A stretch of 40,289 bases of DNA. Source: Gammaproteobacteria bacterium. GTDB taxonomy: Bacteria; Pseudomonadota; Gammaproteobacteria; Steroidobacterales; Steroidobacteraceae. The stretch lies in the NCBI GenBank assembly GCA_028870355.1, contig JAGWPU010000060.1, positions 1 through 40,289 on the forward strand, given 5' to 3'. The position numbers and the translations under genes are program-made. Under the pieces are notes generated by a model. The model ran no database searches and was not told where the DNA came from. It was given only the letters and a program-made list of their open reading frames with translations. Positions 1 to 8,295 of the stretch are shown here, piece by piece (position 1 is the first letter of the stretch; each line of letters opens with the position of its first letter).

Positions 1-677
1 TGCTGCCGCGCGGGCTGGTGCTGGTGACCGGGCCGACCGGCTCGGGCAAGTCGACCACGCTCGCGGGCATGGTCAACCACTGCAATGACAACCGGCCCGA
101 CCACATCATCACCATCGAGGACCCGATCGAGTTCGTGCACGAGAGCAAGCGCTGTCTCGTGAACCAGCGCGAGGTCCACCGCGACACGCTGGGTTTCAGC
201 GAGGCGCTGCGATCGGCCTTGCGCGAGGATCCCGACGTGGTGCTGGTCGGCGAAATGCGCGATCTGGAGACCATTCGCCTCGCGCTCACCGCGGCGGAGA
301 CCGGCCACCTCGTGTTCGGCACGCTGCACACGAGTTCCGCGGCCAAGACCATCGACCGCATCGTCGACGTGTTTCCCGCCGCCGAAAAGGACATGGTCCG
401 GGCGATGCTCTCGGAGAGCCTGCGCGCCGTGATCTCGCAGACCTTGATGAAGCGCAACGGCGGCGGCCGTATTGCGGCGCACGAAATCATGATCGGGACC
501 CCGGCGATCCGCAACTTGATTCGGGAAGGCAAAATTGCCCAAATGTACTCGGCGATCCAGACCGGGCAGGCGCAGGGGATGCAGACCCTGGACCAATGCC
601 TGCAGGATCTGGTGCAGAAAGGCCTCGTGAGCCGCGAAGAGGCCCGCTACAAGGCACAGAACAAGGACAGCATCTGA
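1..677 (+). CDS. pilT: Type IV pilus retraction ATPase PilT (5' end outside window)
   Basis: This is the C-terminal part of the hexameric cytoplasmic ATPase that powers pilus retraction for twitching and DNA uptake. The reading frame is open from base 3, and the missing N-terminus lies upstream of the window. Visible are a Walker A (GPTGSGKST), the Asp box (TIEDPIEFVH), Walker B (DPDVVLVGEMRD), the His box (GHLVFGTLHT) and the PilT-typical AIRNLIREGK segment followed by GMQTLDQ near the C-terminus. AIRNLIREGK is diagnostic of PilT; both downstream paralogues lack it. The stop is one base before the pilU ATG, so the two are almost certainly co-transcribed. The first in-window GTG at 18 lies inside the Walker A region and is not a real start. 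Confidence 0.95.
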   Translation, partial: LPRGLVLVTGPTGSGKSTTLAGMVNHCNDNRPDHIITIEDPIEFVHESKRCLVNQREVHRDTLGFSEALRSALREDPDVVLVGEMRDLETIRLALTAAETGHLVFGTLHTSSAAKTIDRIVDVFPAAEKDMVRAMLSESLRAVISQTLMKRNGGGRIAAHEIMIGTPAIRNLIREGKIAQMYSAIQTGQAQGMQTLDQCLQDLVQKGLVSREEARYKAQNKDSI

Positions 678-678
678 C

Positions 679-1836
679 ATGGAACGCGACCAAGCGATTC
701 GCCTGATGCAGGATCTCCTGCGGCGCATGGTGGAGAAGAAGGGCTCGGACCTGTTCATCACCGCCGGGTTCCCCCCCGCCATCAAGATCGACGGCGAGCT
801 CCGGCCCCAGTCCGAGCGCGCGCTGACGCCGGAACAGAGCGCGGTGCTCGTCCGGGCGATCATGAACGACCGGCAGACGCGCGATTTCGATGCGACCAAG
901 GAGTGCAATTTTGCGATCGCACCGCCCGGTATCGGCCGGTTCCGTGTGAGTGCGTTCATCCAGCAGGGCTACACCGGCGCGGTGCTGCGCACGATCAACG
1001 CGAAGATTCCGACGATCGAGGAACTGGAGTTGCCCGCGGTCCTGAAGGAGGTCGTGCTGTCGAAGCGCGGGCTCGTGATCCTGGTCGGTGGCACCGGGTC
1101 CGGCAAGTCCACGTCGCTCGCGGCGATGGTCGGATATCGCAACGAGAAGACCCGCGGCCACATCGTCACGATCGAGGATCCGGTCGAATACGTGCATCCG
1201 CACCGCGGCTGCGTGATCACCCATCGCGAAGTCGGCGTCGATTGCGAGAGCTGGCTCGTCGCGCTGAAGAACACCCTGCGGCAGGCGCCGGACGTGATCC
1301 TGATCGGCGAGATCCGCGACCGCGAGACGATGGAGTACGGCATCCAGTTCGCCGAGACCGGTCACCTCGTGCTCGCAACCCTGCACGCGAACAATTCCAA
1401 CCAGGCGCTCGACCGCATCATCAATTTCTTCCCCGAGGAGCGCCGGGAACAGTTGCTGATGGACCTGTCGCTGAACGTCAGGGCGCTGATCTCGCAGCGC
1501 CTGATTCCGCGTGAGTCCGGTTCCGGCCGGATCGCCGCGATGGAGATCATGCTGCAGTCGCCATTGATCTCGGACCTGATCTTCAAGGGCGAGGTGTCCA
1601 AGATCAAGGACGTGATGGCTCGGTCGAATCGCCTCGGGATGAAGACGTTCGACCAGGCCTTGTTCGATCTGTACGAAGCCCACTTGATCTCGTACGAGGA
1701 CGCTTTGCGCAACGCAGATTCCAAGAACGAGTTGCGCTTGCGCGTGAAGCTCGAGAGCAAGCGCGAAGCCCGGGTGCTCGACGAGACCTCGCAATCGCTG
1801 CGCATCGTCCAGGAACGCGAAGACGAGGTGTTCTGA
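679..1836 (+). CDS. pilU: Type IV pilus retraction ATPase PilU
   Basis: PilU is the PilT paralogue that assists retraction under load and depends on PilT. The protein is 385 aa, close to the roughly 380 aa usual for PilU. It starts with a PAS-like N-terminal domain (MVEKKGSDLFITAG, about residue 17-30). Then come Walker A GGTGSGKS at 137-144, Walker B around 205-211 (DVILIGEIRD) and the His box GHLVLATLHA at 228-237. The stretch ALKNTLRQAPDV and the NNSNQALDRIINFFP segment match PilU rather than PilT. The C-terminal tail beyond residue 350 is longer than in PilT, also as in PilU. The ATG lies one base after the pilT stop, indicating translational coupling. Confidence 0.93.
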   Translation: MERDQAIRLMQDLLRRMVEKKGSDLFITAGFPPAIKIDGELRPQSERALTPEQSAVLVRAIMNDRQTRDFDATKECNFAIAPPGIGRFRVSAFIQQGYTGAVLRTINAKIPTIEELELPAVLKEVVLSKRGLVILVGGTGSGKSTSLAAMVGYRNEKTRGHIVTIEDPVEYVHPHRGCVITHREVGVDCESWLVALKNTLRQAPDVILIGEIRDRETMEYGIQFAETGHLVLATLHANNSNQALDRIINFFPEERREQLLMDLSLNVRALISQRLIPRESGSGRIAAMEIMLQSPLISDLIFKGEVSKIKDVMARSNRLGMKTFDQALFDLYEAHLISYEDALRNADSKNELRLRVKLESKREARVLDETSQSLRIVQEREDEVF

Positions 1837-1841
1837 ACGCC

Positions 1842-2924
1842 ATGTCCGCGACCGTTCCCGTGCCGCCGATGAACACGAAGCCGCTGTTCAAGCTGATGGT
1901 CGAGAAAAAGGCCTCGGATCTGTTCTTCACCAGTAATGCGCCGGTGAAGATCAAGATCGAGGGCAAGATCTTCCCGGTGAACAAGCAGGTGCTGACCCCG
2001 GAGACGGTCCGACAGGCGGCGCTCGGCCTGATGACGCAGGAGCAGATCGATCACTTTACCGAAGACCTCGAGATCGACTTCGCGATCTCCGAACCCGGCC
2101 TCGGCCGCTTTCGCGTGAACGTCTTCTACCAGCGCGGCTATCCGGCGATGGTGTTGCGCTACATCACCGCCGACATGCCGCGCCTCGAGGACCTCGGGAT
2201 GCCGGAGGTCCTCAAGGATCTGGTGATGCTGCGGCGTGGGCTGATCCTGATGGTGGGCGGCGCCGGCGCAGGCAAATCGACGACCCTCGCGGCGATGATC
2301 AACCATCGCAACGAAACCTCGTCCGACCACATCCTCACGATCGAGGATCCGATCGAATTCCTGCACACCAACAAGAAGTCGATCGTGAATCAGCGGGAGG
2401 TCGGTCTCGACACCAAGTCCTACGCGCGCGCGCTGCGCAGCGCCGTGCGTGCCGCGCCCGACGTGATCCTGATCGGCGAGATCCGCGACCGCGAGACGAT
2501 GGAGGCTGCGATCACGCTCGCGGGTACTGGCCATCTGTGCATCGCGACGCTCCACGCGAACAATTGCGCGGAGACGCTCGACCGGATCATCAACATGTTC
2601 CCGCGCGACCAGCACAACCAGATCTTCCTGGATCTGTCGCAGTACCTGCGCGCGATCATGTCGCAGCGCCTGGTGGTCACGAAGAGCGGCGCGCGGGTCG
2701 CGGCCTGCGAGGTGCTCATGAATACCGCGCACATCAGCGAGCTGATCAAGAAAGGCGACGTCGTCGGGGTCAAGGAGGCGCTCAGCACCGGGGCGGAACG
2801 CGGGATGCAGAGCTTCGATACCTCGCTCTACAATCTCGTGCGCGAGGGCCGGATCGCGCTCGAGGAGGCGCTCTCGACCGCCGACTCGCGGACGAACCTC
2901 GAGGCGAAGATCAACTTCGGCTGA
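1842..2924 (+). CDS. Second PilU-like type IV pilus ATPase
   Basis: This is a 360-aa PilT/PilU-family ATPase directly after pilU (5-base gap), so very likely in the same operon. It has the N-terminal segment LMVEKKASDLFFTSNAP, Walker A GGAGAGKS at 139-146, the Asp box TIEDPIEFLH, Walker B DVILIGEIRD around 207-216 and the His box GHLCIATLHA. It resembles PilU (HANNCAETLDRIINMFP) more than PilT and lacks the AIRNLIRE motif. The first Thr of the usual GxTGxGKS Walker A is replaced by Ala; the essential Gly-Lys-Ser is intact, so it should still bind ATP. A role in pilus retraction is inferred from family and position; which step it adds is unknown. Its last 14 bases overlap the 3' end of the opposite-strand glycosyltransferase gene. 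Confidence 0.88.
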   Translation: MSATVPVPPMNTKPLFKLMVEKKASDLFFTSNAPVKIKIEGKIFPVNKQVLTPETVRQAALGLMTQEQIDHFTEDLEIDFAISEPGLGRFRVNVFYQRGYPAMVLRYITADMPRLEDLGMPEVLKDLVMLRRGLILMVGGAGAGKSTTLAAMINHRNETSSDHILTIEDPIEFLHTNKKSIVNQREVGLDTKSYARALRSAVRAAPDVILIGEIRDRETMEAAITLAGTGHLCIATLHANNCAETLDRIINMFPRDQHNQIFLDLSQYLRAIMSQRLVVTKSGARVAACEVLMNTAHISELIKKGDVVGVKEALSTGAERGMQSFDTSLYNLVREGRIALEEALSTADSRTNLEAKINFG

Positions 2925-3957
2925 CGCAGCGCGCCGGTCCGGGCGTCGTGCGTTCACCGCCGTCGTTCGGCGCGAGATTCGCGGCGAACTCGCGGCTGCA
3001 GGTCTCCCAGTCGAACTGCAGTGCGCGGCGCCTGCAGGCCCGCGGATCGAGATCGAGTGCCCGCCGGGCGGCGGCGCCGAGATCCTCGTCGAGCGCGCCG
3101 GACACCCCGTCCTCGATCACGTCGATGGGACCGGTCACCGGATAGGCGGCGACCGGGACTCCGCAGGCGGCGGCCTCGAGATTCACGAGACCGAAGGTAT
3201 CGGTGCGGCTCGGGAACACCATCACGTCGGCAGCGGCGAGCAGGGTCGCCAGGTCTTCGCCGACGCGCAAGCCCAGGAAGTGCGCGTCGGGGTGGCGCCG
3301 CTGCAGCGCGGCGCGCGCCGGTCCATCGCCGATCACGACCTTGCTGCCGTGCCACGGCATCGCGAGGAACGCACCGATGTTCTTTTCCACCGCGACCCGA
3401 CCGACGTACGCCGCGATGGGCCGCGGTAGCGCCAGCGCCGACTTGGCGCGCGGGCGGAACAGCTCGGTATCGACGCCGCGCCGCCAGATCGCGAGATTCC
3501 GGAAGCCGCGGGCCGCGAGCTCGCGCCGCAGGGACTCCGTGCTCACCATGCAGCGCTGCGCGGGTGCGTGGAAGCGGCGCAGTGCGGCGTAGGAAAGGCG
3601 TTCGGGGATCGGGAATCGCGCCCGAAGGTATTGCGGAAACTGCGTGTGGTACGAGGTCGTGAAGCGCAGACCGCGAGTCGCGCAGAATCGCCGGGCGGCG
3701 AGGCCGAGGGGACCTTCGGTCGCGACGTGCACCGCCTCCGGGGCGAACGACTCGATGCGTCGGGCGATCGCCGAGTACGGCAGCAACGACAGCCGGATTT
3801 CGGGATAAGTGGGGCAGGGCAGGCTCGGAAACCCGGCGGGCGTGACCATCTGCAATTCGTGCCCGAACCGGTGCAACCAGGTCGCGGTGTGCGCGAGCGT
3901 CGCGACGACGCCGTTGATCTGGGGGTGCCAGGCGTCGGTGACGATCAGGATGCGCAT
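2911..3957 (-). CDS. Glycosyltransferase family 4 (MgtA/SqdX-like)
   Basis: This is a predicted 348-aa cytoplasmic GT-B glycosyltransferase. The N-terminus MRILIVTDAWHPQINGVV is the nucleotide-sugar glycosyltransferase start seen in alpha-mannosyltransferases and sulfolipid synthases of the MgtA/SqdX type. The GT4 C-terminal donor-binding region is present: VFPSRTDTFGLVNLEAAACG and then GVPVAAYPVTGP. The ATG at 3957 was chosen because it begins the conserved strand; a GTG 18 bases upstream is possible but adds an unconserved hexapeptide. It is transcribed away from the Mpo1-like gene (150 bases between starts) and runs convergently into the second pilU-like gene. Acceptor and donor cannot be read from the sequence; a lipid or envelope glycan target is an inference from the neighbouring phospholipid gene. 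Confidence 0.82.
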   Translation of the reverse strand: MRILIVTDAWHPQINGVVATLAHTATWLHRFGHELQMVTPAGFPSLPCPTYPEIRLSLLPYSAIARRIESFAPEAVHVATEGPLGLAARRFCATRGLRFTTSYHTQFPQYLRARFPIPERLSYAALRRFHAPAQRCMVSTESLRRELAARGFRNLAIWRRGVDTELFRPRAKSALALPRPIAAYVGRVAVEKNIGAFLAMPWHGSKVVIGDGPARAALQRRHPDAHFLGLRVGEDLATLLAAADVMVFPSRTDTFGLVNLEAAACGVPVAAYPVTGPIDVIEDGVSGALDEDLGAAARRALDLDPRACRRRALQFDWETCSREFAANLAPNDGGERTTPGPARCVSRS

Positions 3958-4107
3958 CGACCGGGAGGATCGCACGGGTCGGTGACGGTTCGATTAACGA
4001 CCGACGCCGATCGACGCGCGCTCGTCACTCGACTGCAACGTGCATCGCTTATACCTGCGCTCCGCGACCTCGTGAGGGGATCCGCCCGCATTACCCGGAG
4101 ACATGCA

Positions 4108-4716
4108 ATGCCCAGCTTCCGTGAGGCCCTGGCGACGCAGCGGTGGGACGATCATCGCTACTATCACCACTGTCGGATCAATCAATCGCTGCACTTGTTC
4201 AGTGCGATCAGCTTCCTGGTCGCGTATGCGACCTGCGTCGTGAGTCCGGCGCTCGCCGCACTGATCGGCTGGCTGCTCGCGATGGTCAGTCGCCAGGCCG
4301 GGCACTTCTTCTTCGAACCGAAGGGCTACGACGCGGTCAACGGCGTCACGCACGAGCACAAGGAGGCCATCAAGGTCGGCTACAACCTGCGCCGCAAGAT
4401 CGTGCTGCTCGCGGTCTGGGCGGCCGCACCCGTGGCGCTCTGGCTCGATCCGACCCTGTTCGGCACGCTCCGCGCGTATGGTGGCGCCGCGGACTTCCTC
4501 ACACGGCTCGGCGAGCTCTGGCTCGCGGTCGGCATCGGCGGGCTGCTGTTTCGCACCGTGCAGCTCGCGGTCATCAAGGACGTGCAGACGGGCCTGGTGT
4601 GGCTGACGAAAATCCTGACCGATCCGTTCCACGACCTGCAGCTCTACTACAAGGCGCCGCTCCACTTGTTGCGGGGGGAGCGGCTCGATCCGATGCCGGC
4701 GGAGCGACGCGCCTGA
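4108..4716 (+). CDS. Histidine-rich multipass membrane protein, DUF962/Mpo1-like
   Basis: This is a 202-aa protein with three to four hydrophobic segments (about residues 29-60, 97-113 and 135-156). An ATG at 4108 preceded by GGAG eight bases upstream sets the start; the longer open frame upstream is non-coding in this frame. Possible metal ligands cluster in and between the first segments: H20, H21, H29, H66, E70, H82 and H84, in the motifs HHCRINQSLH, GHFFFE and THEHKE. The first two resemble the patterns of the DUF962 family, whose yeast member Mpo1 is an Fe(II)-dependent dioxygenase of 2-hydroxy fatty acids. I rate that kinship as plausible, not proven. The gene overlaps the 3' end of the opposite-strand aminotransferase gene by 70 bases. 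Confidence 0.7.
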   Translation: MPSFREALATQRWDDHRYYHHCRINQSLHLFSAISFLVAYATCVVSPALAALIGWLLAMVSRQAGHFFFEPKGYDAVNGVTHEHKEAIKVGYNLRRKIVLLAVWAAAPVALWLDPTLFGTLRAYGGAADFLTRLGELWLAVGIGGLLFRTVQLAVIKDVQTGLVWLTKILTDPFHDLQLYYKAPLHLLRGERLDPMPAERRA

Positions 4717-6356
4717 AACATCTCGAGGAGCACGCGGCGGCGAAGACGCGCGCTCGTCGCGTCCGGCTCCGACCACCACCAGCCGTCGTGCCGCATCTGA
4801 CGCGCGGCGGCGACGATCCGATCGGCGACCTCGGCGTAGTCGGTCTCGGTATAGTTCAGGCTGAAAATCAGCCGGCCGGTACCGACCCAGCTGAGCGCGA
4901 GGCCGGCGTCGCGCAGGTAGTACTGCAGCATCCAGTGGTAGCGGGACGGCCGACGGTACGCGATCGTCCAGATCGTCGACAGGTTCGCGACCTGCAGCGG
5001 CAGATCCTCGGCCGCGAATCGCGCGTTGAGCGCCGCCGCCCGGGCGTTCCAGCGGTCGTCCAGCCCCGCATAGAGCGCCCGAACCTCGGGTGTCTCGAGC
5101 CGTCGCAGGAACGCCTGCATCGCGCCCATCACATAGGGATGCGAATTGAAGGTACCGCGGGCGAAGCACACGTCCGCCGGGCGGTCCTCGCGATATCGGC
5201 GCATCAGATCGCGACGTCCGCACAGCACGCCGACCGGCAGACCGCCTGCGACCGTCTTGCCGTAGGTCACGAGGTCGGCCTGGACGCCGAAATACTCCTG
5301 GGCGCCGCCGAGCGCGAGCCGGAATCCGACGAACACCTCGTCGAAGATCAGCACGATCCCGCGCGAGCGGCACACCGCGCGCAGCGCCTGCAGCCAGGCC
5401 GCGTATGCCGCGCGGTCGAAGCCCGCGCGGCGCGCTCCGTCGACCAGCCCCGAGTCGGCGGGCGCGGGCGCGTTCGGATGCAGCGCCTGCAAGGGATTCA
5501 CCAGTACGCAGGCGATGTCGCGGCGGCTGCGCAGGGCCCGCAGGCTCGCATCGTCCATGTCCTTCAGCGTCAGCGTGTCGTGCGCCGGCACCGGGTTTCC
5601 CGGTCCGGGCTGCACCTCGCCCCACCAGCCGTGGTAGGCGCCGCTGAACCGGACCAGCCGCCGCCGGCCGGTGTGATAGCGGGCGAGCCGCACCGCCTGC
5701 ATCACCGCTTCGGTCCCCGACATGTGGAAGGAAATCTCGTCGAGACCGCAGATCGCGAGCAGCCGGGACGCGTTGTCGACGACGACCGGATGATAGGCGC
5801 CGAGGACCGGCCCGAGGTCGCGAACCGCGGCGACGCCGTGGTCGATGCATTCCTTGTAGGCGTCGTAGCCGAACACGTTCACGCCGTAGGAGCCCGACAG
5901 GTCGTAGAACCGCCGGCCGTCGAGATCGGCGAGCTCGACGCCTTGCGAGGCGCCGAGAAACGCACCGGCCTCGAGGCGCTCGCGGACCCGCCGGCTGAAC
6001 TGGAACGGCACCCGGTAGCGCGAGGTGAACTGCAGATCGGAGATCGTGGTCTGCGCGGCTCGCGTCAGCGCGATCGTCGCCGGGTGTCGCCGCGCGAACC
6101 GATCGGCCAGTGCGTCGAACGCGGCGCGCCGCGCGGTGGCGACCGGCGCCGGCGCGCCGTCCGCACGGAAGAAGCGACTCTCGTCGTACTCGTAGTAGGG
6201 GACGATCCTCGCGAAGGCGCGTGCGAGGCGCGCGTGCCCCGCGAGCGAGGGATGTTTCGCAGCGGACAGCAGCCACCGCGCGTGCAGCGCACGCACGGCG
6301 GCGAGCAGCACGAGCGCGATCGGCACCGCGAGCAGGAATTCGGCGGGAATCGACAC
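4647..6356 (-). CDS. Membrane-anchored class III aminotransferase (glutamate-1-semialdehyde aminomutase-like)
   Basis: This is a 569-aa PLP-dependent fold-type I enzyme. Residues 6-21 form a single N-terminal hydrophobic segment, followed by about 90 residues not found in ordinary class III enzymes. The catalytic part carries SGTEA (213-217, phosphate cup), FDEVFVGFR with Asp339, which should contact the PLP pyridine nitrogen, and TYGKTVAGGLPVG with Lys367 as the Schiff-base lysine. The pattern is closest to glutamate-1-semialdehyde aminomutase and polyketide-associated aminotransferases, but this is not HemL: HemL has no membrane anchor and is about 430 aa. The GTG at 6356 has a GAGGGAG ribosome-binding site; upstream codons are poor coding sequence. 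It is divergent from psd with only 59 bases between. The substrate is unknown; an amino-lipid precursor is a guess from context. Confidence 0.82.
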   Translation of the reverse strand: MSIPAEFLLAVPIALVLLAAVRALHARWLLSAAKHPSLAGHARLARAFARIVPYYEYDESRFFRADGAPAPVATARRAAFDALADRFARRHPATIALTRAAQTTISDLQFTSRYRVPFQFSRRVRERLEAGAFLGASQGVELADLDGRRFYDLSGSYGVNVFGYDAYKECIDHGVAAVRDLGPVLGAYHPVVVDNASRLLAICGLDEISFHMSGTEAVMQAVRLARYHTGRRRLVRFSGAYHGWWGEVQPGPGNPVPAHDTLTLKDMDDASLRALRSRRDIACVLVNPLQALHPNAPAPADSGLVDGARRAGFDRAAYAAWLQALRAVCRSRGIVLIFDEVFVGFRLALGGAQEYFGVQADLVTYGKTVAGGLPVGVLCGRRDLMRRYREDRPADVCFARGTFNSHPYVMGAMQAFLRRLETPEVRALYAGLDDRWNARAAALNARFAAEDLPLQVANLSTIWTIAYRRPSRYHWMLQYYLRDAGLALSWVGTGRLIFSLNYTETDYAEVADRIVAAARQMRHDGWWWSEPDATSARLRRRVLLEMFQARRSAGIGSSRSPRNKWSGAL

Positions 6357-6415
6357 GGCGGGGCTCCCTCGGTGATGGCCCGGCGCCGACTCTAGGGTCG
6401 CCGAATGACGGTTCG

Positions 6416-7345
6416 ATGACCGTGCGTCGCGCGATCCGGCGTCTCGCCTTGCGGGACGCACTGAACTTCGCCGTCTGCAACCGCATCCCGCGCCGGCTGG
6501 CGACGCTCGCGATGGGCCGGATCAGTGGGTACGAGAACCGTTGGTTCGCCGCCGCCGGAATCGCGCTATGGCGCCGCTTCGGCGGACTGGACCTGCGCGA
6601 TGCCGAGCCCGTGCGCTATCGCAGTCTCCAGGCGTGCTTCACGCGCCGCCTGCGTGCGGGGACGCGCCCCGTGATCGCGGATCCGACCCAGCTCGCGAGT
6701 CCCTGCGACGCGATCCTCGGCGCCTGCGGATCGATCGAGCGGGGTTTGCTGCTGCAGGCCAAGGATTCCCGCTACGCGCTCGAGGAACTCCTGCAGGACC
6801 ACGCACTGGCGGCCGGGTTCCAGAACGGCTGCTATGCGACCCTGCGCCTGCGCGCAGGGATGTATCACCGCTTCCATGCCCCGCACGACTGTGGCGTCGA
6901 GCGCGTCGATTACGTCGCCGGCGATGCGTGGAACGTCAATCCGCCGGCGCTCGCGCGGGTTCAACGCCTGTTTTGCCGCAACGAGCGCGCGGTGATTCGC
7001 TGCCGGCTCGCATCCGGGGCGCAGATCGCGGTCGTCCCGGTGGCAGCGATCCTGGTCGCGAGCATTCGTCTGCGCTTCGTCGACGTGCGGCTGCACCTGC
7101 GCTATCGCGGTCCGAACCGGATCGCCTGCAACGCGCAACTCGCGAAGGGCGAGGAGATGGGCTGGTTCGAGCAGGGTTCGACGATCATCGTGCTCGCGCC
7201 CGCCGGGGCGTCGCTGTGCGCCGGAATTCGCCCGGGCCGCGGGATCCGGATGGGCGAAGCCTTGATGGCGCTCGATGCCAGGGTCGCACGGCGCCCGGCG
7301 GCGGGCCGTCCGACCCGCGCGAGTGATCAGAGCGGCCGGCGATGA
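6416..7345 (+). CDS. psd: Phosphatidylserine decarboxylase proenzyme
   Basis: This enzyme decarboxylates phosphatidylserine to phosphatidylethanolamine at the inner membrane, using a pyruvoyl group made by self-cleavage. The 309-aa protein shows the expected processing site: the Gly254-Ser255 bond in GEEMGWFEQGST, where Ser255 becomes the pyruvoyl alpha subunit. The canonical LGST reads QGST here. The other self-cleavage residues are present: Asp98 in SPCDAILG, and His151 and His154 in YHRFHAP. A VNPPALARVQ-LFCRNER segment is also family-typical. The ATG at 6416 is the likely start. The usual psd neighbours (asd or an orn-type gene) are absent. The 3' end overlaps pyrB by 19 bases on the opposite strand. 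Confidence 0.92.
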   Translation: MTVRRAIRRLALRDALNFAVCNRIPRRLATLAMGRISGYENRWFAAAGIALWRRFGGLDLRDAEPVRYRSLQACFTRRLRAGTRPVIADPTQLASPCDAILGACGSIERGLLLQAKDSRYALEELLQDHALAAGFQNGCYATLRLRAGMYHRFHAPHDCGVERVDYVAGDAWNVNPPALARVQRLFCRNERAVIRCRLASGAQIAVVPVAAILVASIRLRFVDVRLHLRYRGPNRIACNAQLAKGEEMGWFEQGSTIIVLAPAGASLCAGIRPGRGIRMGEALMALDARVARRPAAGRPTRASDQSGRR

Positions 7346-8295
7346 CGGGTCAGCGTCGCCGCGATCGCGGCGAGCACCGCCATCCGGACCGCGACGCCGT
7401 TGTTGACCTGCTCGCGAATCACCGATCGCGGGCCGTCGGCGACCGCCGAGTCGATCTCCACGCCGCGGTTCATCGGCCCGGGATGCATCACGATCGCATC
7501 GTCCGCGGCGAGCGCGAGGCGCTTCGCGGTGAGCCCGTACTCGCGAAAGTACGCCTCGCCGTCGAGCGCGGCCGCCTCCGCCATCCGCTCCTTCTGGATG
7601 CGCAGCATCATCACGACGTCGGCCGCGGCGATCCCGTCCTCGATCCGGGTGAATCGCGTCGCACCCGGAAACTCGTGCTCGCCGGGCAACAGCCGCTGCG
7701 GGCCGACGATCCGCAAGTCCGTCGTGCCGAGGGTCGCGAGCGCCCGGGCGGTCGACCGCGCGACCCGCGAATGCTTGATGTCGCCGACGATCGCGACCTT
7801 CAGGCCTTCGAATCGACGCTTGTGGGTCCGGATCGTCATCACGTCGAGCAGGCCCTGGGTCGGGTGCGACAGGTGGGCCTCGCCGGCACTGATCACCGAG
7901 ACGTGGGGCGCGACGTGGTCGATCAGGAACTCCGGCATGCCGGCTTCCGAGTCCCGGATCACGAACACGTCGGTGTTCATCGCCTCGAGCGTGTAGATCG
8001 TGTCGAGCATGGTCTCGCCCTTGACCCGCGAGCTCGACTGCAGGTCGAGGTTGAGCACGTGCGCGCCGAGACGACGTGCCGCCAGGTCGAACGACGCGCG
8101 CGTGCGGGTGCTCGGCTCGAAGAACAGGTTCGCGACCGTGATCGCGGCGAGTTCCCGGCCCTCATAGGCCGGCTGTCCGGGGATCCGCCGGTAGGATTCG
8201 GCGCGATCGAGGATCGCGGTCAGGAGCGATCGCGGCAGTCCATCGAGGGTCACCAGGTGGCGCAAGCCGCCCGCGCTATCGGTCTGAGATCGCAT
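7327..8295 (-). CDS. pyrB: Aspartate carbamoyltransferase, catalytic chain
   Basis: PyrB joins carbamoyl phosphate and aspartate to make N-carbamoylaspartate, the first committed step of pyrimidine synthesis. The 322-aa protein has the carbamoyl-phosphate loop FFEPSTRTR (STRTR at 62-66), the HPTQ motif at 144-147, the loop SSSRVKGET with its phosphate-contacting Lys, and MHPGPMNRG near the C-terminus. It is the last gene of the gshB-tonB-yqgE-ruvX-pyrB run and its start lies 20 bases inside ruvX. The pyrR gene that separates ruvX and pyrB in Pseudomonas is absent, and no dihydroorotase-like pyrC follows, so the PyrB-PyrC' arrangement of pseudomonads is not encoded here. Confidence 0.96.
   Translation of the reverse strand: MRSQTDSAGGLRHLVTLDGLPRSLLTAILDRAESYRRIPGQPAYEGRELAAITVANLFFEPSTRTRASFDLAARRLGAHVLNLDLQSSSRVKGETMLDTIYTLEAMNTDVFVIRDSEAGMPEFLIDHVAPHVSVISAGEAHLSHPTQGLLDVMTIRTHKRRFEGLKVAIVGDIKHSRVARSTARALATLGTTDLRIVGPQRLLPGEHEFPGATRFTRIEDGIAAADVVMMLRIQKERMAEAAALDGEAYFREYGLTAKRLALAADDAIVMHPGPMNRGVEIDSAVADGPRSVIREQVNNGVAVRMAVLAAIAATLTRHRRPL

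Noticed and set aside
487-2957. Long antisense open frames opposite pilT, pilU and the third ATPase
   Set aside because: Composition is shadow-like (Arg, Asp, His repeats) and no known motif is present.
3568-4107. N-terminal extension of the Mpo1-like protein frame
   Set aside because: It runs antisense to the glycosyltransferase gene with low-complexity Arg/Gly sequence; the ATG at 4108 with its ribosome-binding site begins the conserved part.
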